Notes: a model not told the origin generated them from the sequence alone. Positions 7,117-14,569 are shown, numbered from the stretch's first letter. The stretch is DNA of 16,982 nt from an uncultured Bacteroidota bacterium (GCA_937920105.1 CALETH010000098.1:1-16982), one strand, 5' to 3'. Translations and numbers: made by a program.

Positions 7117-7146
7117 CATTCCTACATGTTTTTAGTGGGAATCCAG
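7117..7146. repeat. Diverged REP-like palindrome after ctaB
   Basis: ATTCCTAC (7118-7125) pairs with GTGGGAAT (7135-7142) with one T-G wobble, and CCAG follows. It is a diverged relative of 5074-5098; the arms changed but pairing is kept. It lies between ctaB and the barrel gene. No T-run follows it directly, so termination here would be weak at most. Confidence 0.65.
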
Positions 7147-7176
7147 ATTTTCTACAAAAAACAATCTTAAAACTTT

Positions 7177-7869
7177 ATGAAGAAAATATTTCTATTTGTA
7201 TTTTGCGTGTTTTTTACCAACGCACTTTTTTCAAAAGATGTTGGATTAGGATTTACTGGAACACTTGGTTTTCCACAAAATGATTTCAAGAAAAATGTTA
7301 ATCGTTTAGGATATGGTCTGGATTTTTACGTTGGGTTTGCTCCAGAACGTGTTCCTATTTTAATTGGAGTTGATTTAGGATTTTTAAATTATGGAAGTTC
7401 AACACGGCAAGAACCATTTAGCACCACAATTCCGGATGTTACTGTTGATGTAAAAACATCGAATGATATTTTTCTTTTTCATCCATTACTAAGAATACAG
7501 CCAAATATAGGAATAATACGTCCCTACATAGAAGGGCTTATCGGATTAAAATATCTTACCACAACAACGGAAATTCAAAATCAAGGAAAAGGTGGAGAAG
7601 AGGTTGCAAGTTCTACCAATAAAAGTGATAATGCTTTTAGTTATGGTGGTGGTGCTGGGTTGATGATAAGAATTGTAGATAAAAAAGAAGAAGATAAAAA
7701 TCCTAATGAAATAATGTTGGAATTTGGAGCACGATATTTATTTGGTAACGAAGCAGAATATTTAAAAGAGGGCTCAATCAGAAGAGTCAATGGAGCAGTA
7801 GTATATGATGTTCAAAAATCTACCACAGATTTATTAAATGTATATATAGGATTGCAGATACGGTTTTAA
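7177..7869 (+). CDS. Outer-membrane beta-barrel protein of unknown function
   Basis: A 230-aa protein with a Sec signal peptide (about residues 1-19, hydrophobic FLFVFCVFFTNALFS), then alternating polar/hydrophobic strands rich in Gly and aromatics, ending LNVYIGLQIRF with a terminal Phe, the usual C-terminal signature of outer-membrane barrels. Its size suits a small barrel of about eight strands, like OmpA-type or OmpW-type porin-like proteins. A Lys/Glu/Asp-rich stretch (about 168-176, DKKEEDKNP) looks like an extracellular or periplasmic loop. It sits between ctaB and a DUF420 gene, and only 2 bases separate its stop from the DUF420 start, which suggests co-translation. No specific function can be assigned. 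It supports a diderm host. Confidence 0.8.
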   Translation: MKKIFLFVFCVFFTNALFSKDVGLGFTGTLGFPQNDFKKNVNRLGYGLDFYVGFAPERVPILIGVDLGFLNYGSSTRQEPFSTTIPDVTVDVKTSNDIFLFHPLLRIQPNIGIIRPYIEGLIGLKYLTTTTEIQNQGKGGEEVASSTNKSDNAFSYGGGAGLMIRIVDKKEEDKNPNEIMLEFGARYLFGNEAEYLKEGSIRRVNGAVVYDVQKSTTDLLNVYIGLQIRF

Positions 7870-7871
7870 CT

Positions 7872-8288
7872 ATGGACTTTTCTTTTCTTCCCACACTCAA
7901 TGCGTTTTTAAATTTCACTAGTTTTGTTTTGCTTATTCTCGGTTTTCGTGAAATTAAAAAAGGAAACCGTGAAAAACACAAACGGTATATGCTTTCTGCA
8001 ACCTGTGTTTCAGTTGCATTTTTAATTTCGTATCTCACTTATCATTATAATGTTGGTTCAGTGAAATTTCAGGGTGTAGGATTTATTCGGTATGTCTATT
8101 TTTTCTTTTTGATTCCACATACAATTTTCGCAGCAATTAATCTTCCAATGGTTATTATAACTCTTACTCGTGCATTGAAAGGAAATTTTTCTGCACACAA
8201 AAAAATTGCAAAAAAAACGTTGTGGATTTGGTTGTATGTTTCTTTCACTGGCGTGATTGTGTATGTGATGTTGTATCACTTGTTTTGA
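7872..8288 (+). CDS. ctaM: DUF420 membrane protein, CtaM/YozB-like cytochrome oxidase biogenesis factor
   Basis: A 138-aa protein with four or so membrane spans that matches DUF420 along its full length: LPTLNAFLNFTSFVLLILGF at the start, HKRYML, SYLTYHYNVGSVKFQG (53-68), PHTIFAAINLPMV and a C-terminal WIWLYVSFTGVIVYVMLYH. Five His residues (36, 58, 83, 109, 136) sit at positions usually conserved in the family. In Staphylococcus aureus the DUF420 protein CtaM is needed for a functional aa3-type quinol oxidase. Location after ctaA and ctaB fits this role. It starts 2 bases after the barrel gene's stop. It ends only 4 bases before the end of the convergent alkC gene, so there is no room for a separate terminator between them. 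Confidence 0.88.
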   Translation: MDFSFLPTLNAFLNFTSFVLLILGFREIKKGNREKHKRYMLSATCVSVAFLISYLTYHYNVGSVKFQGVGFIRYVYFFFLIPHTIFAAINLPMVIITLTRALKGNFSAHKKIAKKTLWIWLYVSFTGVIVYVMLYHLF

Positions 8289-8292
8289 TTTA

Positions 8293-9033
8293 TTACACTT
8301 TAATTTTTCTGGTTGCATAATTAAGTATCCATTGTGTGTTTTTATTATTTGATTGACGGTGTGTATTAATAAATTGAATGGCGGCTTCTTTATTTACTTT
8401 GAGATAGTCAGTAATATTATTAGCAACCGATTTTTGAACAAACTTTATATCATCTTCAATTAAATTTTCGAGAATTTGAAAAACTGGTTTTGGGTTTTCT
8501 ATAAATGTATCTAATTTTTTTGCCCAAGGTAGTTTTGGTCTTATTCCTTCAGAAGCCAATCTCCGCAAATGAAAATTTTTAGATTTTGACCATTTTGACA
8601 TAATAGTAATAGTTTTTTTCGGATATTTTCGGATATAAGGGCGAATGGCGTATTCACCAGTATTTCTTTTAGTAATTTCTTCAATAGCATTTATTGAAGT
8701 ATCAAAATCTTCTAATCCATAGTTTTCAATAAATTTTCCTATTGGCATAATCCAATAATAATTAGTGAACATTCCTGTTCCATGAGGATTTTCTTCCCCA
8801 AGTATTTTCATAAGTATTTTTATTGAGCGAGAATAATTACTTGGTAGATGTTTTTTTAAAACATTAGCATGAAGTTCTATTCTCTGAGTGTAACTCAAAA
8901 GTGTACATTCTTTTTTTATTGTGTTTATGTAAGAAGTGCTATCAAAATTTTTATAGATAGGTTTAATTTTTTTTGAAAGAAGTTCAGCGAGATTTTCACC
9001 AAACCATTGAGTTATGCTTTTATCATTTTCCAT
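8293..9033 (-). CDS. alkC: DNA alkylation repair protein, AlkC family (HEAT-like repeats)
   Basis: Predicted DNA glycosylase of the AlkC/AlkD HEAT-like superfamily, which removes 3-alkyl-adenine type lesions. The 246-aa protein has family hallmarks in order: GEYAIRPYI (126-134), the W-x(7)-HLRRLASEGIRPKLPWA block (148-171), and the helix SVANNITD (202-209). The last residues, WILNYATRKIKV, correspond to the W-I-x-x-H/Y-A-x-R helix of homologues but stop soon after it, so the C-terminus may be slightly short. It is convergent with ctaM, with 4 bp between stop codons, and follows tRNA-Ser on the same strand. It is AT-rich, with few C-ending codons. Which lesions it repairs cannot be told from sequence. 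Confidence 0.82.
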   Translation of the reverse strand: MENDKSITQWFGENLAELLSKKIKPIYKNFDSTSYINTIKKECTLLSYTQRIELHANVLKKHLPSNYSRSIKILMKILGEENPHGTGMFTNYYWIMPIGKFIENYGLEDFDTSINAIEEITKRNTGEYAIRPYIRKYPKKTITIMSKWSKSKNFHLRRLASEGIRPKLPWAKKLDTFIENPKPVFQILENLIEDDIKFVQKSVANNITDYLKVNKEAAIQFINTHRQSNNKNTQWILNYATRKIKV

Positions 9034-9073
9034 AAGTTAAAACCATTATGTATATTATTGATTATAAGTTTGC

Positions 9074-9159
9074 GGAGAGGGCGGGATTCGAACCCGCGTG
9101 ACGCCGAAACGCCAACCGGTTTTCGAGACCGGCTCTTTCAACCACTCAGACACCTCTCC
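9074..9159 (-). tRNA. tRNA-Ser(CGA)
   Basis: Reads 5' to 3' on the minus strand from 9159. The acceptor stem GGAGAGG (9159-9153) pairs with CCTCTCC (9081-9075); the discriminator is G at 9074. The anticodon arm is CCGGT-CTCGAAA-ACCGG with anticodon CGA, reading the Ser codon UCG. A long class II variable arm (GGCG paired with CGTC) and the T arm GCGGGTTCGAATCCCGC follow. The length is 86 nt. CCA is not encoded. Confidence 0.96.
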
Positions 9160-9174
9160 ATAGATTAAATAAAA

Positions 9175-9191
9175 AAATACAAAATGTATTT
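9175..9191. promoter_or_regulatory. Short palindrome between divergent tRNA-Ser and doxX-like gene
   Basis: AAATACA (9175-9181) and TGTATTT (9185-9191) form a perfect 7-bp inverted repeat with a 3-base spacer, 15 bp upstream of tRNA-Ser and in the divergent control region. It could be an operator, but in DNA this AT-rich it could also be chance. Confidence 0.25.
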
Positions 9192-9264
9192 ATTGCATTC
9201 AATTTAAAAATTAAAGCATTTAGAATAATTCATCAATCATTAACTCATTTAATTTTACTATACT

Positions 9265-9642
9265 ATGAAAATTGCCGTACTCATTACCCGTATTCTTATG
9301 GGGCTTTTGTTTCTTTTTGCCTCTATCACATTTTTCCTTAAACTTTTTCCACAACCAGAATTGCATGGTAATATGAAGATTTTTAATGAAGGATTAGCTG
9401 CTTCAATATATCTAATGCCTTTTGTAAAAATTATTGAATTTTTATGTGCTGTTGCTTTTATTTCTGGGAGGTATGTTACACTTGCTACAGTGATAATATT
9501 TCCAATCATTCTCAATATCTTTTGTGTACATGCTTTTTTAGACCAACAGGGATTACCAATATCAATATTTTTAATTTTGGGGAACTTACTATTAGCATAC
9601 AATTACAGAAAAAATTATAAGACATTATTCATTGTTAAATAA
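9265..9642 (+). CDS. DoxX-like small membrane protein
   Basis: A 125-aa protein with four predicted membrane helices (about 5-25, 43-66, 70-90 and 97-115). The sequence begins with ITRILMGLLFLFAS, has a glycine/phenylalanine-rich first helix followed by a polar loop, and a VKIIEFLCAVAFISGRY segment (54-70). This pattern is typical of the DoxX/DoxD-like superfamily, whose biochemical role is poorly defined and is linked to redox or thiosulfate metabolism in some members. Its stop codon abuts the next gene's ATG, so it probably heads an operon with the EamA exporter and the PLP enzyme. It is divergent from tRNA-Ser. Confidence 0.72.
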   Translation: MKIAVLITRILMGLLFLFASITFFLKLFPQPELHGNMKIFNEGLAASIYLMPFVKIIEFLCAVAFISGRYVTLATVIIFPIILNIFCVHAFLDQQGLPISIFLILGNLLLAYNYRKNYKTLFIVK

Positions 9643-10542
9643 ATGAAAAAACTTACTGATAATGTTACAATCATGAAATCATGGAAACCCCTTGTTGCTG
9701 TTGCAGCGTGGGGTTTATCATTTATTGCAACAAAAAACGTTCTGCATCAAATATCACCTCTTACCTTGGTTTTTCTTCGTCAAGTTTTAGGAGCAAGTTT
9801 TCTTTTTATTTTTGTGTTTCAGAAAAAAATGAATCTTGCAATACAAGTTCGCACACATACGTGGGTAGTAATACTTGCAATAATTTCTACTATTCATTTA
9901 GGAGTTCAAGTAACGGGGTTGCAGTGGACGAGTGCATCAAATAGTGGTTGGATAATTGGAACAAGTCCTGTTTTTCTCACCATTCTTGCATTTCTTTTTT
10001 TAAAAGAAAAAATTTCTTTTCTACAAATTACGGGAATTATTACTGCTTTTTTTGGATTGCTGTTATTAGTCAGTAAGGGAAATTTTACATCATTGAGTAT
10101 TGTACAAAATAAAGGAGATTTATTTATTATCATTAGTGCATTTACTTGGGCAGTGTATTCATTAGTAAATAAAAAAGCTATTGTACAATATCCGCCATTA
10201 ATGGTAACATTATATCTTTTTATTTTTGTTGCAATAATTCTTTCACCATTTGTTCTTAATCAAGAAAATATTTCAGCGGTGATTCATCTTTCAACAGAAA
10301 ATTGGTTGTATTTAGCATTTTTAGGAATAGTATGTTCCGGAATTGCTACAGTACTTTGGGCACAAGCATTGGGCGAAATGCCTGCTTCACAAGTTGGAGT
10401 TTTTTTATATATTCAACCATTTTTTACATTATTGGGCTCATGGCTTTTTCTTGATGAACATATTACAATTTTTACAATATTTAGCGGTTTGTTAATTTTG
10501 ATGGGTGTGATGTTGGTGAATAAAAAACAATCTAAAAATTAA
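9643..10542 (+). CDS. EamA-family (drug/metabolite) transporter
   Basis: A 299-aa inner-membrane transporter with about ten helices in two EamA repeats (about 16-143 and 157-294). Typical marks are AAWGLSFIATK (21-31), the helix-4 segment with TSASNSGWIIGTSPVF (96-111) followed by LFLKEKISFLQITG, and in the second half ALGEMPASQVGVFLYIQPFF and LFLDEHIT. EamA proteins export or exchange small metabolites such as amino acids or nucleotide precursors; the substrate cannot be told. The ATG follows the previous stop without a gap. An alternative start is Met11 at 9673, which lies just before the first helix. The next gene, a PLP enzyme, begins 5 bp downstream; a metabolite-making enzyme next to an exporter would make sense but is speculative. 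Confidence 0.88.
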   Translation: MKKLTDNVTIMKSWKPLVAVAAWGLSFIATKNVLHQISPLTLVFLRQVLGASFLFIFVFQKKMNLAIQVRTHTWVVILAIISTIHLGVQVTGLQWTSASNSGWIIGTSPVFLTILAFLFLKEKISFLQITGIITAFFGLLLLVSKGNFTSLSIVQNKGDLFIIISAFTWAVYSLVNKKAIVQYPPLMVTLYLFIFVAIILSPFVLNQENISAVIHLSTENWLYLAFLGIVCSGIATVLWAQALGEMPASQVGVFLYIQPFFTLLGSWLFLDEHITIFTIFSGLLILMGVMLVNKKQSKN

Positions 10543-10547
10543 TTCCT

Positions 10548-11735
10548 ATGCAAAAATCCTCACTCAAGCAACAATTCTTACTCAATCCGGAAATAACCTA
10601 TCTCAACTTTGGTGCATTTGGAGCATGTCCAAAACCGGTTTTTGATGATTATCAAAAATGGCAGAGAGAGTTAGAAACTGAACCAACACAATTCATTACA
10701 ACAACAGGATTGCAGTATTTAGAACAATCTAGAAAAGCGTTAGCAGAATATATTCACTGTCATCATGATGATATTGTGTATGTAACAAATCCATCCTACG
10801 CAATAAATATTATTGCAAAAAGTATTGAGTTAAATGAAGGAGACGAAATTCTTTCTACAAATTTAGAATATGGTGCGTTGGATAAAACATGGAATTATTA
10901 TTGCGAAAAAAAGAAAGCAAAATATAGACGTCAACCAATCACACTACCATTAACAACAAAAGAAAAATTTATAGAAGATTTTTTTCGCGGATATAATAAC
11001 AAAACAAAAGCAATTTATATCAGTCATATTACCAGCAGCACTGCACTTATTTTTCCCGTAAAAGAAATTTGTGAAATTGCAAAACAAAAAGGATTGCTGA
11101 CGATTGTTGATGGTGCTCATGTTCCGGGACATATTCCGCTTAATGTATCTGCAATACAAGCAGATATTTATACGGGTGCTTGTCATAAATGGATGATGAC
11201 ACCAAAAGGATGTTCATTTTTGTACATCAAAAAAGAGTATCAAAAATTGTTTGACCCATTAATTGTGAGTTGGGGATATAAAGCAGCATTTCCATCACAT
11301 TCGCAATTTTTGGATTACCACCAAATGCAAGGGACTCGAGATTTTTCTGCATTTCTTACCGTACCAAAAGCGTTAGAATTTATGAAGCAACATGATTGGA
11401 AAAAAGTTTCTTCGGAATGTAGAACAATAGTTCGCCAAAATGCTGTACGATTTTGTGAGTTGCTGAATACAAAACCAATTTCTCCAATAAGTGAAGAATT
11501 TTTAGGACAAATGTTGAGTATTCCTATTCAAACATCAGAACCGGAAAATCTTAAAAAATATTTGTTTGATACATATAAAATCGAAATTCCTGTGATGAGG
11601 CAAGATGATAAAGTATTTTTGAGATATTCTATTAATGCTTTTAATACTCAAGATGATTTGGATAGGTTGTATGAAGCGGTAAAGGAAATTATTGTGAAAA
11701 CTCCGTATATCAAAAAATTAGTAATTACATCATGA
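10548..11735 (+). CDS. Class V aminotransferase-fold PLP enzyme (isopenicillin N epimerase-like)
   Basis: Fold-type I PLP-dependent enzyme of 395 aa, from the class V group that includes cysteine desulfurases, kynureninase and the isopenicillin N epimerase-like proteins. YLNFGAFGACPKPV (18-31) is the N-terminal substrate-side motif. VDGAHVPG (187-194) gives Asp188 to the PLP pyridine and His191. GACHKWMMTPKG (210-221) carries Lys214, the expected Schiff-base lysine. VFLRYSINAFNTQDDLDRL (356-374) is the usual C-terminal R-x-S-x-x-x-[FY]-N motif. No desulfurase active-site Cys loop is evident, so an epimerase-, lyase- or aminotransferase-like reaction is more likely; the substrate is unknown. 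It lies 5 bp after the EamA gene and overlaps the next gene by 4 bp (ATGA). Its first 20 codons contain seven C-ending codons, while codons 305-324 contain none. Confidence 0.88.
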   Translation: MQKSSLKQQFLLNPEITYLNFGAFGACPKPVFDDYQKWQRELETEPTQFITTTGLQYLEQSRKALAEYIHCHHDDIVYVTNPSYAINIIAKSIELNEGDEILSTNLEYGALDKTWNYYCEKKKAKYRRQPITLPLTTKEKFIEDFFRGYNNKTKAIYISHITSSTALIFPVKEICEIAKQKGLLTIVDGAHVPGHIPLNVSAIQADIYTGACHKWMMTPKGCSFLYIKKEYQKLFDPLIVSWGYKAAFPSHSQFLDYHQMQGTRDFSAFLTVPKALEFMKQHDWKKVSSECRTIVRQNAVRFCELLNTKPISPISEEFLGQMLSIPIQTSEPENLKKYLFDTYKIEIPVMRQDDKVFLRYSINAFNTQDDLDRLYEAVKEIIVKTPYIKKLVITS

Positions 11736-12253
11736 CAGCAAAAAAAACATACATATCAACACTTAATAAGCAAAAACAAGAACAATTAAATTTGCTTATT
11801 GAAGAATTTGAGGCATATCCAGTGGGAACAGGTTATATTGACATAATTATTATTAGAGACAGGCTTATTAATTTTATTAATAAATTGACAAATATTGGTA
11901 TTGTAATTAATTCAGTTAGTTGGTGGTGTAATGCAACTGATGAAAATAAAAATAAATACGGCTGTCCACATGGACTTGGCGGACCACTTACTAAGTTTGG
12001 CTTGTTTACTGAAATAGGTCACGATTTTGATGATATGAATAAAATTGAAAGAGAATTATTTGTATCATTAGACAATGATTTTAATGAAGAGATAATAAAA
12101 AAGATAAATGTAAAAATAATAAATCTTATTCAAAATAAACAAATATTTATACAGGAAAATATAATTTTTTTAACATTTCAAGATAATCATTGTTTGACTC
12201 CAGGACTTTGGCTTTATGTCCCAGATGATTGGGTAAGTAAAATAGAAAAATAA
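11732..12253 (+). CDS. Unrecognised protein with a Cys/His-containing GCPHGLGGP motif
   Basis: A 173-aa soluble protein I do not recognise. The N-terminal third is helical and Lys/Gln-rich. The centre has SWWCNATDENKNKYGCPHGL (62-81) and GGPLTKFGLFTEIGHDFD (83-100): two Cys (66, 78) and two His (80, 97) that could bind a metal. The C-terminus has HCLTPGLWLYVPDDW (153-167). These strongly patterned blocks suggest a real conserved family, not a random frame. It overlaps the PLP gene by ATGA, so it is probably translationally coupled to it. It is much more AT-rich than neighbours; 12121-12180 has only 8 G+C in 60. An immunity or regulatory protein is possible but unsupported. Confidence 0.8.
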   Translation: MTAKKTYISTLNKQKQEQLNLLIEEFEAYPVGTGYIDIIIIRDRLINFINKLTNIGIVINSVSWWCNATDENKNKYGCPHGLGGPLTKFGLFTEIGHDFDDMNKIERELFVSLDNDFNEEIIKKINVKIINLIQNKQIFIQENIIFLTFQDNHCLTPGLWLYVPDDWVSKIEK

Positions 12254-12267
12254 AATATTGTTTAAAT

Positions 12268-13155
12268 ATGGATAAAAAAGATATTGAACTTTTGAAAATT
12301 CTTTTTTTAGAATCTCAGTATAAATCCTTTGAAGAAATTAAAAATAGATATATTGAGAGAAATTTGGATTTACAAAAAATTTTCAATCAAGAAAATATTC
12401 CAAAACATTTACAGGGATTAGATAAGAATAGTGCTCTTTTAAAACTTTTATCACCACTAGATATTTATTCTATTGTAAGTGTTGGGATTTACAATTCTTA
12501 TATGGAAAATAATATGCCGTTACTTAATAACTCATTATTTTCATATAACAGACTCAATTACAATCGAGATATACTGTTTTCATCGGGAACTGACCATTCT
12601 AGATTTTTTGTAAGTTCTCTTGAAAGTTTTGCAGGTAATGATTGTTCACTTATTATAAAAATGTTTCCAACAGAGAAAGGATTGACTGTGCAAGGGGATA
12701 AGTTTGCTGTTATAAGTTGCAATCTTATCATTTCTATGTTTCATAAAAAACAAGATTGGTTGGAAAAAAGTATTTTCAATGCTGAAAAATATCTTACACA
12801 AAAAATTGGAATTTTTGATAAAGCAGTGATTAATTACTTAGTTTCTCTTGCTAAAAGTAATATAGAAGAAGCAAGTAATTGGTTATTTGAAATTAGTAAA
12901 CTTTATAAGAAAGCCAATTTTCTCCATAATTTTAAAAATCCTTTTTACAAAATATTTGGTTTATTTATTCATGGATTACATAATTTTGCTTATCATACTT
13001 TACCAAAATCTTTATTTGAAAAAATTGAAGTACCTAATCACACAGTATTTTGGTCCGAATTTTCACAGTATCAAAAAGAAAATAATTTTCGGATTGGTGA
13101 GCCCGTAATAATTTTTGACGGAGAATTAAAAAATCTTAATGTCGTAAATCAATAA
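12268..13155 (+). CDS. Unrecognised helical protein, possibly immunity-protein-like
   Basis: A 295-aa soluble protein, mostly predicted helical, with no signal peptide or membrane span. The first 60 residues are a charged helical segment (LLKILFLESQYKSFEEIKNR and onward). A middle block (about 145-205) and a later helix pair (LVSLAKSNIEEASNWLFEIS, 190-209) are followed by FGLFIHGLHNFAYH (226-239). The general look, with a helical bundle and an H-G-L-H-N-F-A block, recalls large immunity-protein families such as Imm49, but I cannot confirm this. It follows the previous gene by 14 bp and precedes a lipoprotein by 12 bp, so the three probably form one unit. It is strongly AT-rich, with one C-ending codon in its first 20. 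No toxin gene is seen nearby. Confidence 0.75.
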   Translation: MDKKDIELLKILFLESQYKSFEEIKNRYIERNLDLQKIFNQENIPKHLQGLDKNSALLKLLSPLDIYSIVSVGIYNSYMENNMPLLNNSLFSYNRLNYNRDILFSSGTDHSRFFVSSLESFAGNDCSLIIKMFPTEKGLTVQGDKFAVISCNLIISMFHKKQDWLEKSIFNAEKYLTQKIGIFDKAVINYLVSLAKSNIEEASNWLFEISKLYKKANFLHNFKNPFYKIFGLFIHGLHNFAYHTLPKSLFEKIEVPNHTVFWSEFSQYQKENNFRIGEPVIIFDGELKNLNVVNQ

Positions 13156-13167
13156 AACTAATTTTTT

Positions 13168-13506
13168 ATGAACAAAGCTATGTTATTGACTTTTTTTATC
13201 TTTACAGGTTGCAGTAAGTATAAGATTATTACAAATGAAGAATTGCAACAGGCATTTGTTATAAATTCATCTGCAAATTTTAAAGGGTATTTTTACAATG
13301 GAACAGATAAAGAATTTCATTACTTTACAAGTAAATGGTCTTATATAACTGATAAACATTTTAAAATAAGCTCTGAAAATATGGAGATTGATAAACAATA
13401 TATATTTAGTTTTGAAAAAACAGAATTAGAAATTTCTCTTTCAACGAGAGATAATAGTCAACTTTTTGGACAAACAAAATTTTGTAAATTATATATTGAA
13501 AAATAA
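13168..13506 (+). CDS. Small predicted lipoprotein
   Basis: A 112-aa protein with a short signal sequence and a lipobox-like FTGC at 12-15 followed by SK, so Cys15 is probably lipidated and the protein anchored in the outer or inner membrane. The residue at -3 is Phe where Leu is usual, so the lipobox is slightly unusual. The mature part alternates polar and aromatic residues (GYFYNGTDKEFHYFTSKWSY, 40-59) and looks like a small beta-sheet domain. No family is recognised. Met5 is an alternative start. It ends the AT-rich three-gene group 11732-13506 and lies 17 bp upstream of the isomerase start. Confidence 0.72.
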   Translation: MNKAMLLTFFIFTGCSKYKIITNEELQQAFVINSSANFKGYFYNGTDKEFHYFTSKWSYITDKHFKISSENMEIDKQYIFSFEKTELEISLSTRDNSQLFGQTKFCKLYIEK

Positions 13507-13523
13507 TTGTGCAAATTTTCTTA

Positions 13524-14564
13524 ATGAAAAAAAACACCCAAACCACATCCCGTAAAAAAGACCACGTAGAATTAACAGTCAATAAAAATGTAACCTTTCG
13601 TGAAAAACGAACTGGCTTTGATGAGTGGGAATTTATTCACAATGCACTTCCGGAAATAAATTTTTCTGAAATAGATACATCCACAACGTTTCTTTCTGCA
13701 CAACTCTCATTTCCATTTCTCATTTCTTGCATGACGGGCGGTTATGCTGATGCAGAACGCATCAACAAAGAATTAGCCGAAGTGTGCGAAGAATTTCGCA
13801 TTGCCATGGGAGTGGGAAGCCAAAGGCAGGCATTAGAAAATACAACGTATCACACATCATTCAGCATCGTTCGCAAAGCAGCACCAACAATTCCTATTAT
13901 CGGAAATATCGGAGCACCAGAAGTTGCACAACTCAAAAATATTTTTTCCATCCAAAAACTTGCGGAACTTATCGGAGCAAATGCGTTTGCTGTACATCTT
14001 AATCCACTACAAGAATTTTTACAGCCAGAAGGAAATACTAATTTTCGCGGAGTTCTTGCAGGAATAGAATTACTTGTTAAAAAATTATCCATACCAATAA
14101 TTGTAAAAGAAATTGGTGCAGGAATTTCCGGAGAAGTTGCAAAAAAATTATTAAACATTGGAGTTTCGTATATTGATGTTGCTGGTGCCGGCGGAACAAG
14201 TTGGGCTGGAGTAGAAATTTTACGCAGCAAAGAACAACAAGAACAAAATCCATTTTGGGATTGGGGAATTTCTACTGTGGAATCATTGCAACAAGTGCTT
14301 CTACTAAAAAAGAAAAATTCTCAACTTACTGTTATTGCATCTGGTGGAATTACTAATGGAGTAGAGTGTGCCAAAGCAATGGCACTTGGTGCTGATATGA
14401 CTGCTTCTGCAAGACCAATGTTGCAAGCACTTTTTCAAGGAGGGAAAAAATCTTTTAGAGAAAAACTTCATCAATGGAAAAGAGAATTTCAAGGAGCAAT
14501 GTTTTTAACGGGCGTGAAAACAATTAAAGAGTTACAAAGAGGAAAGGTGATTCAAAAAAAATAA
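13524..14564 (+). CDS. fni: Type 2 isopentenyl-diphosphate delta-isomerase (FMN-dependent)
   Basis: Cytoplasmic flavoenzyme that interconverts IPP and DMAPP, using FMN, NAD(P)H and Mg. From the ATG at 13524 it has 346 aa, the usual size; a GTG at 13509 would add five residues with no support. Motifs from this start: SRKKDHVE (9-16), where type 2 enzymes begin; MTGG (70-73) and GSQRQ (98-102) for FMN and substrate; the HLNPLQE block (158-164), with Gln163 and Glu164 matching the catalytic and Mg-binding residues of the family; Lys195; GAGGTSW; and IASGGITNG near the C-terminus for the FMN phosphate. The polyprenyl synthase starts 5 bp later. The first 20 codons hold seven C-ending codons; codons 253-272 hold none. 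Confidence 0.95.
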   Translation: MKKNTQTTSRKKDHVELTVNKNVTFREKRTGFDEWEFIHNALPEINFSEIDTSTTFLSAQLSFPFLISCMTGGYADAERINKELAEVCEEFRIAMGVGSQRQALENTTYHTSFSIVRKAAPTIPIIGNIGAPEVAQLKNIFSIQKLAELIGANAFAVHLNPLQEFLQPEGNTNFRGVLAGIELLVKKLSIPIIVKEIGAGISGEVAKKLLNIGVSYIDVAGAGGTSWAGVEILRSKEQQEQNPFWDWGISTVESLQQVLLLKKKNSQLTVIASGGITNGVECAKAMALGADMTASARPMLQALFQGGKKSFREKLHQWKREFQGAMFLTGVKTIKELQRGKVIQKK

Positions 14565-14569
14565 TTTTC

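Noticed and set aside
9034..9159. tRNA-Ser as an integration site for a mobile element containing alkC
   Set aside because: No integrase and no duplicated tRNA 3' end are visible near alkC.
13509..13523. GTG start of the isopentenyl-diphosphate isomerase
   Set aside because: Adds five residues without a ribosome-binding site; the ATG at 13524 gives the usual N-terminus.
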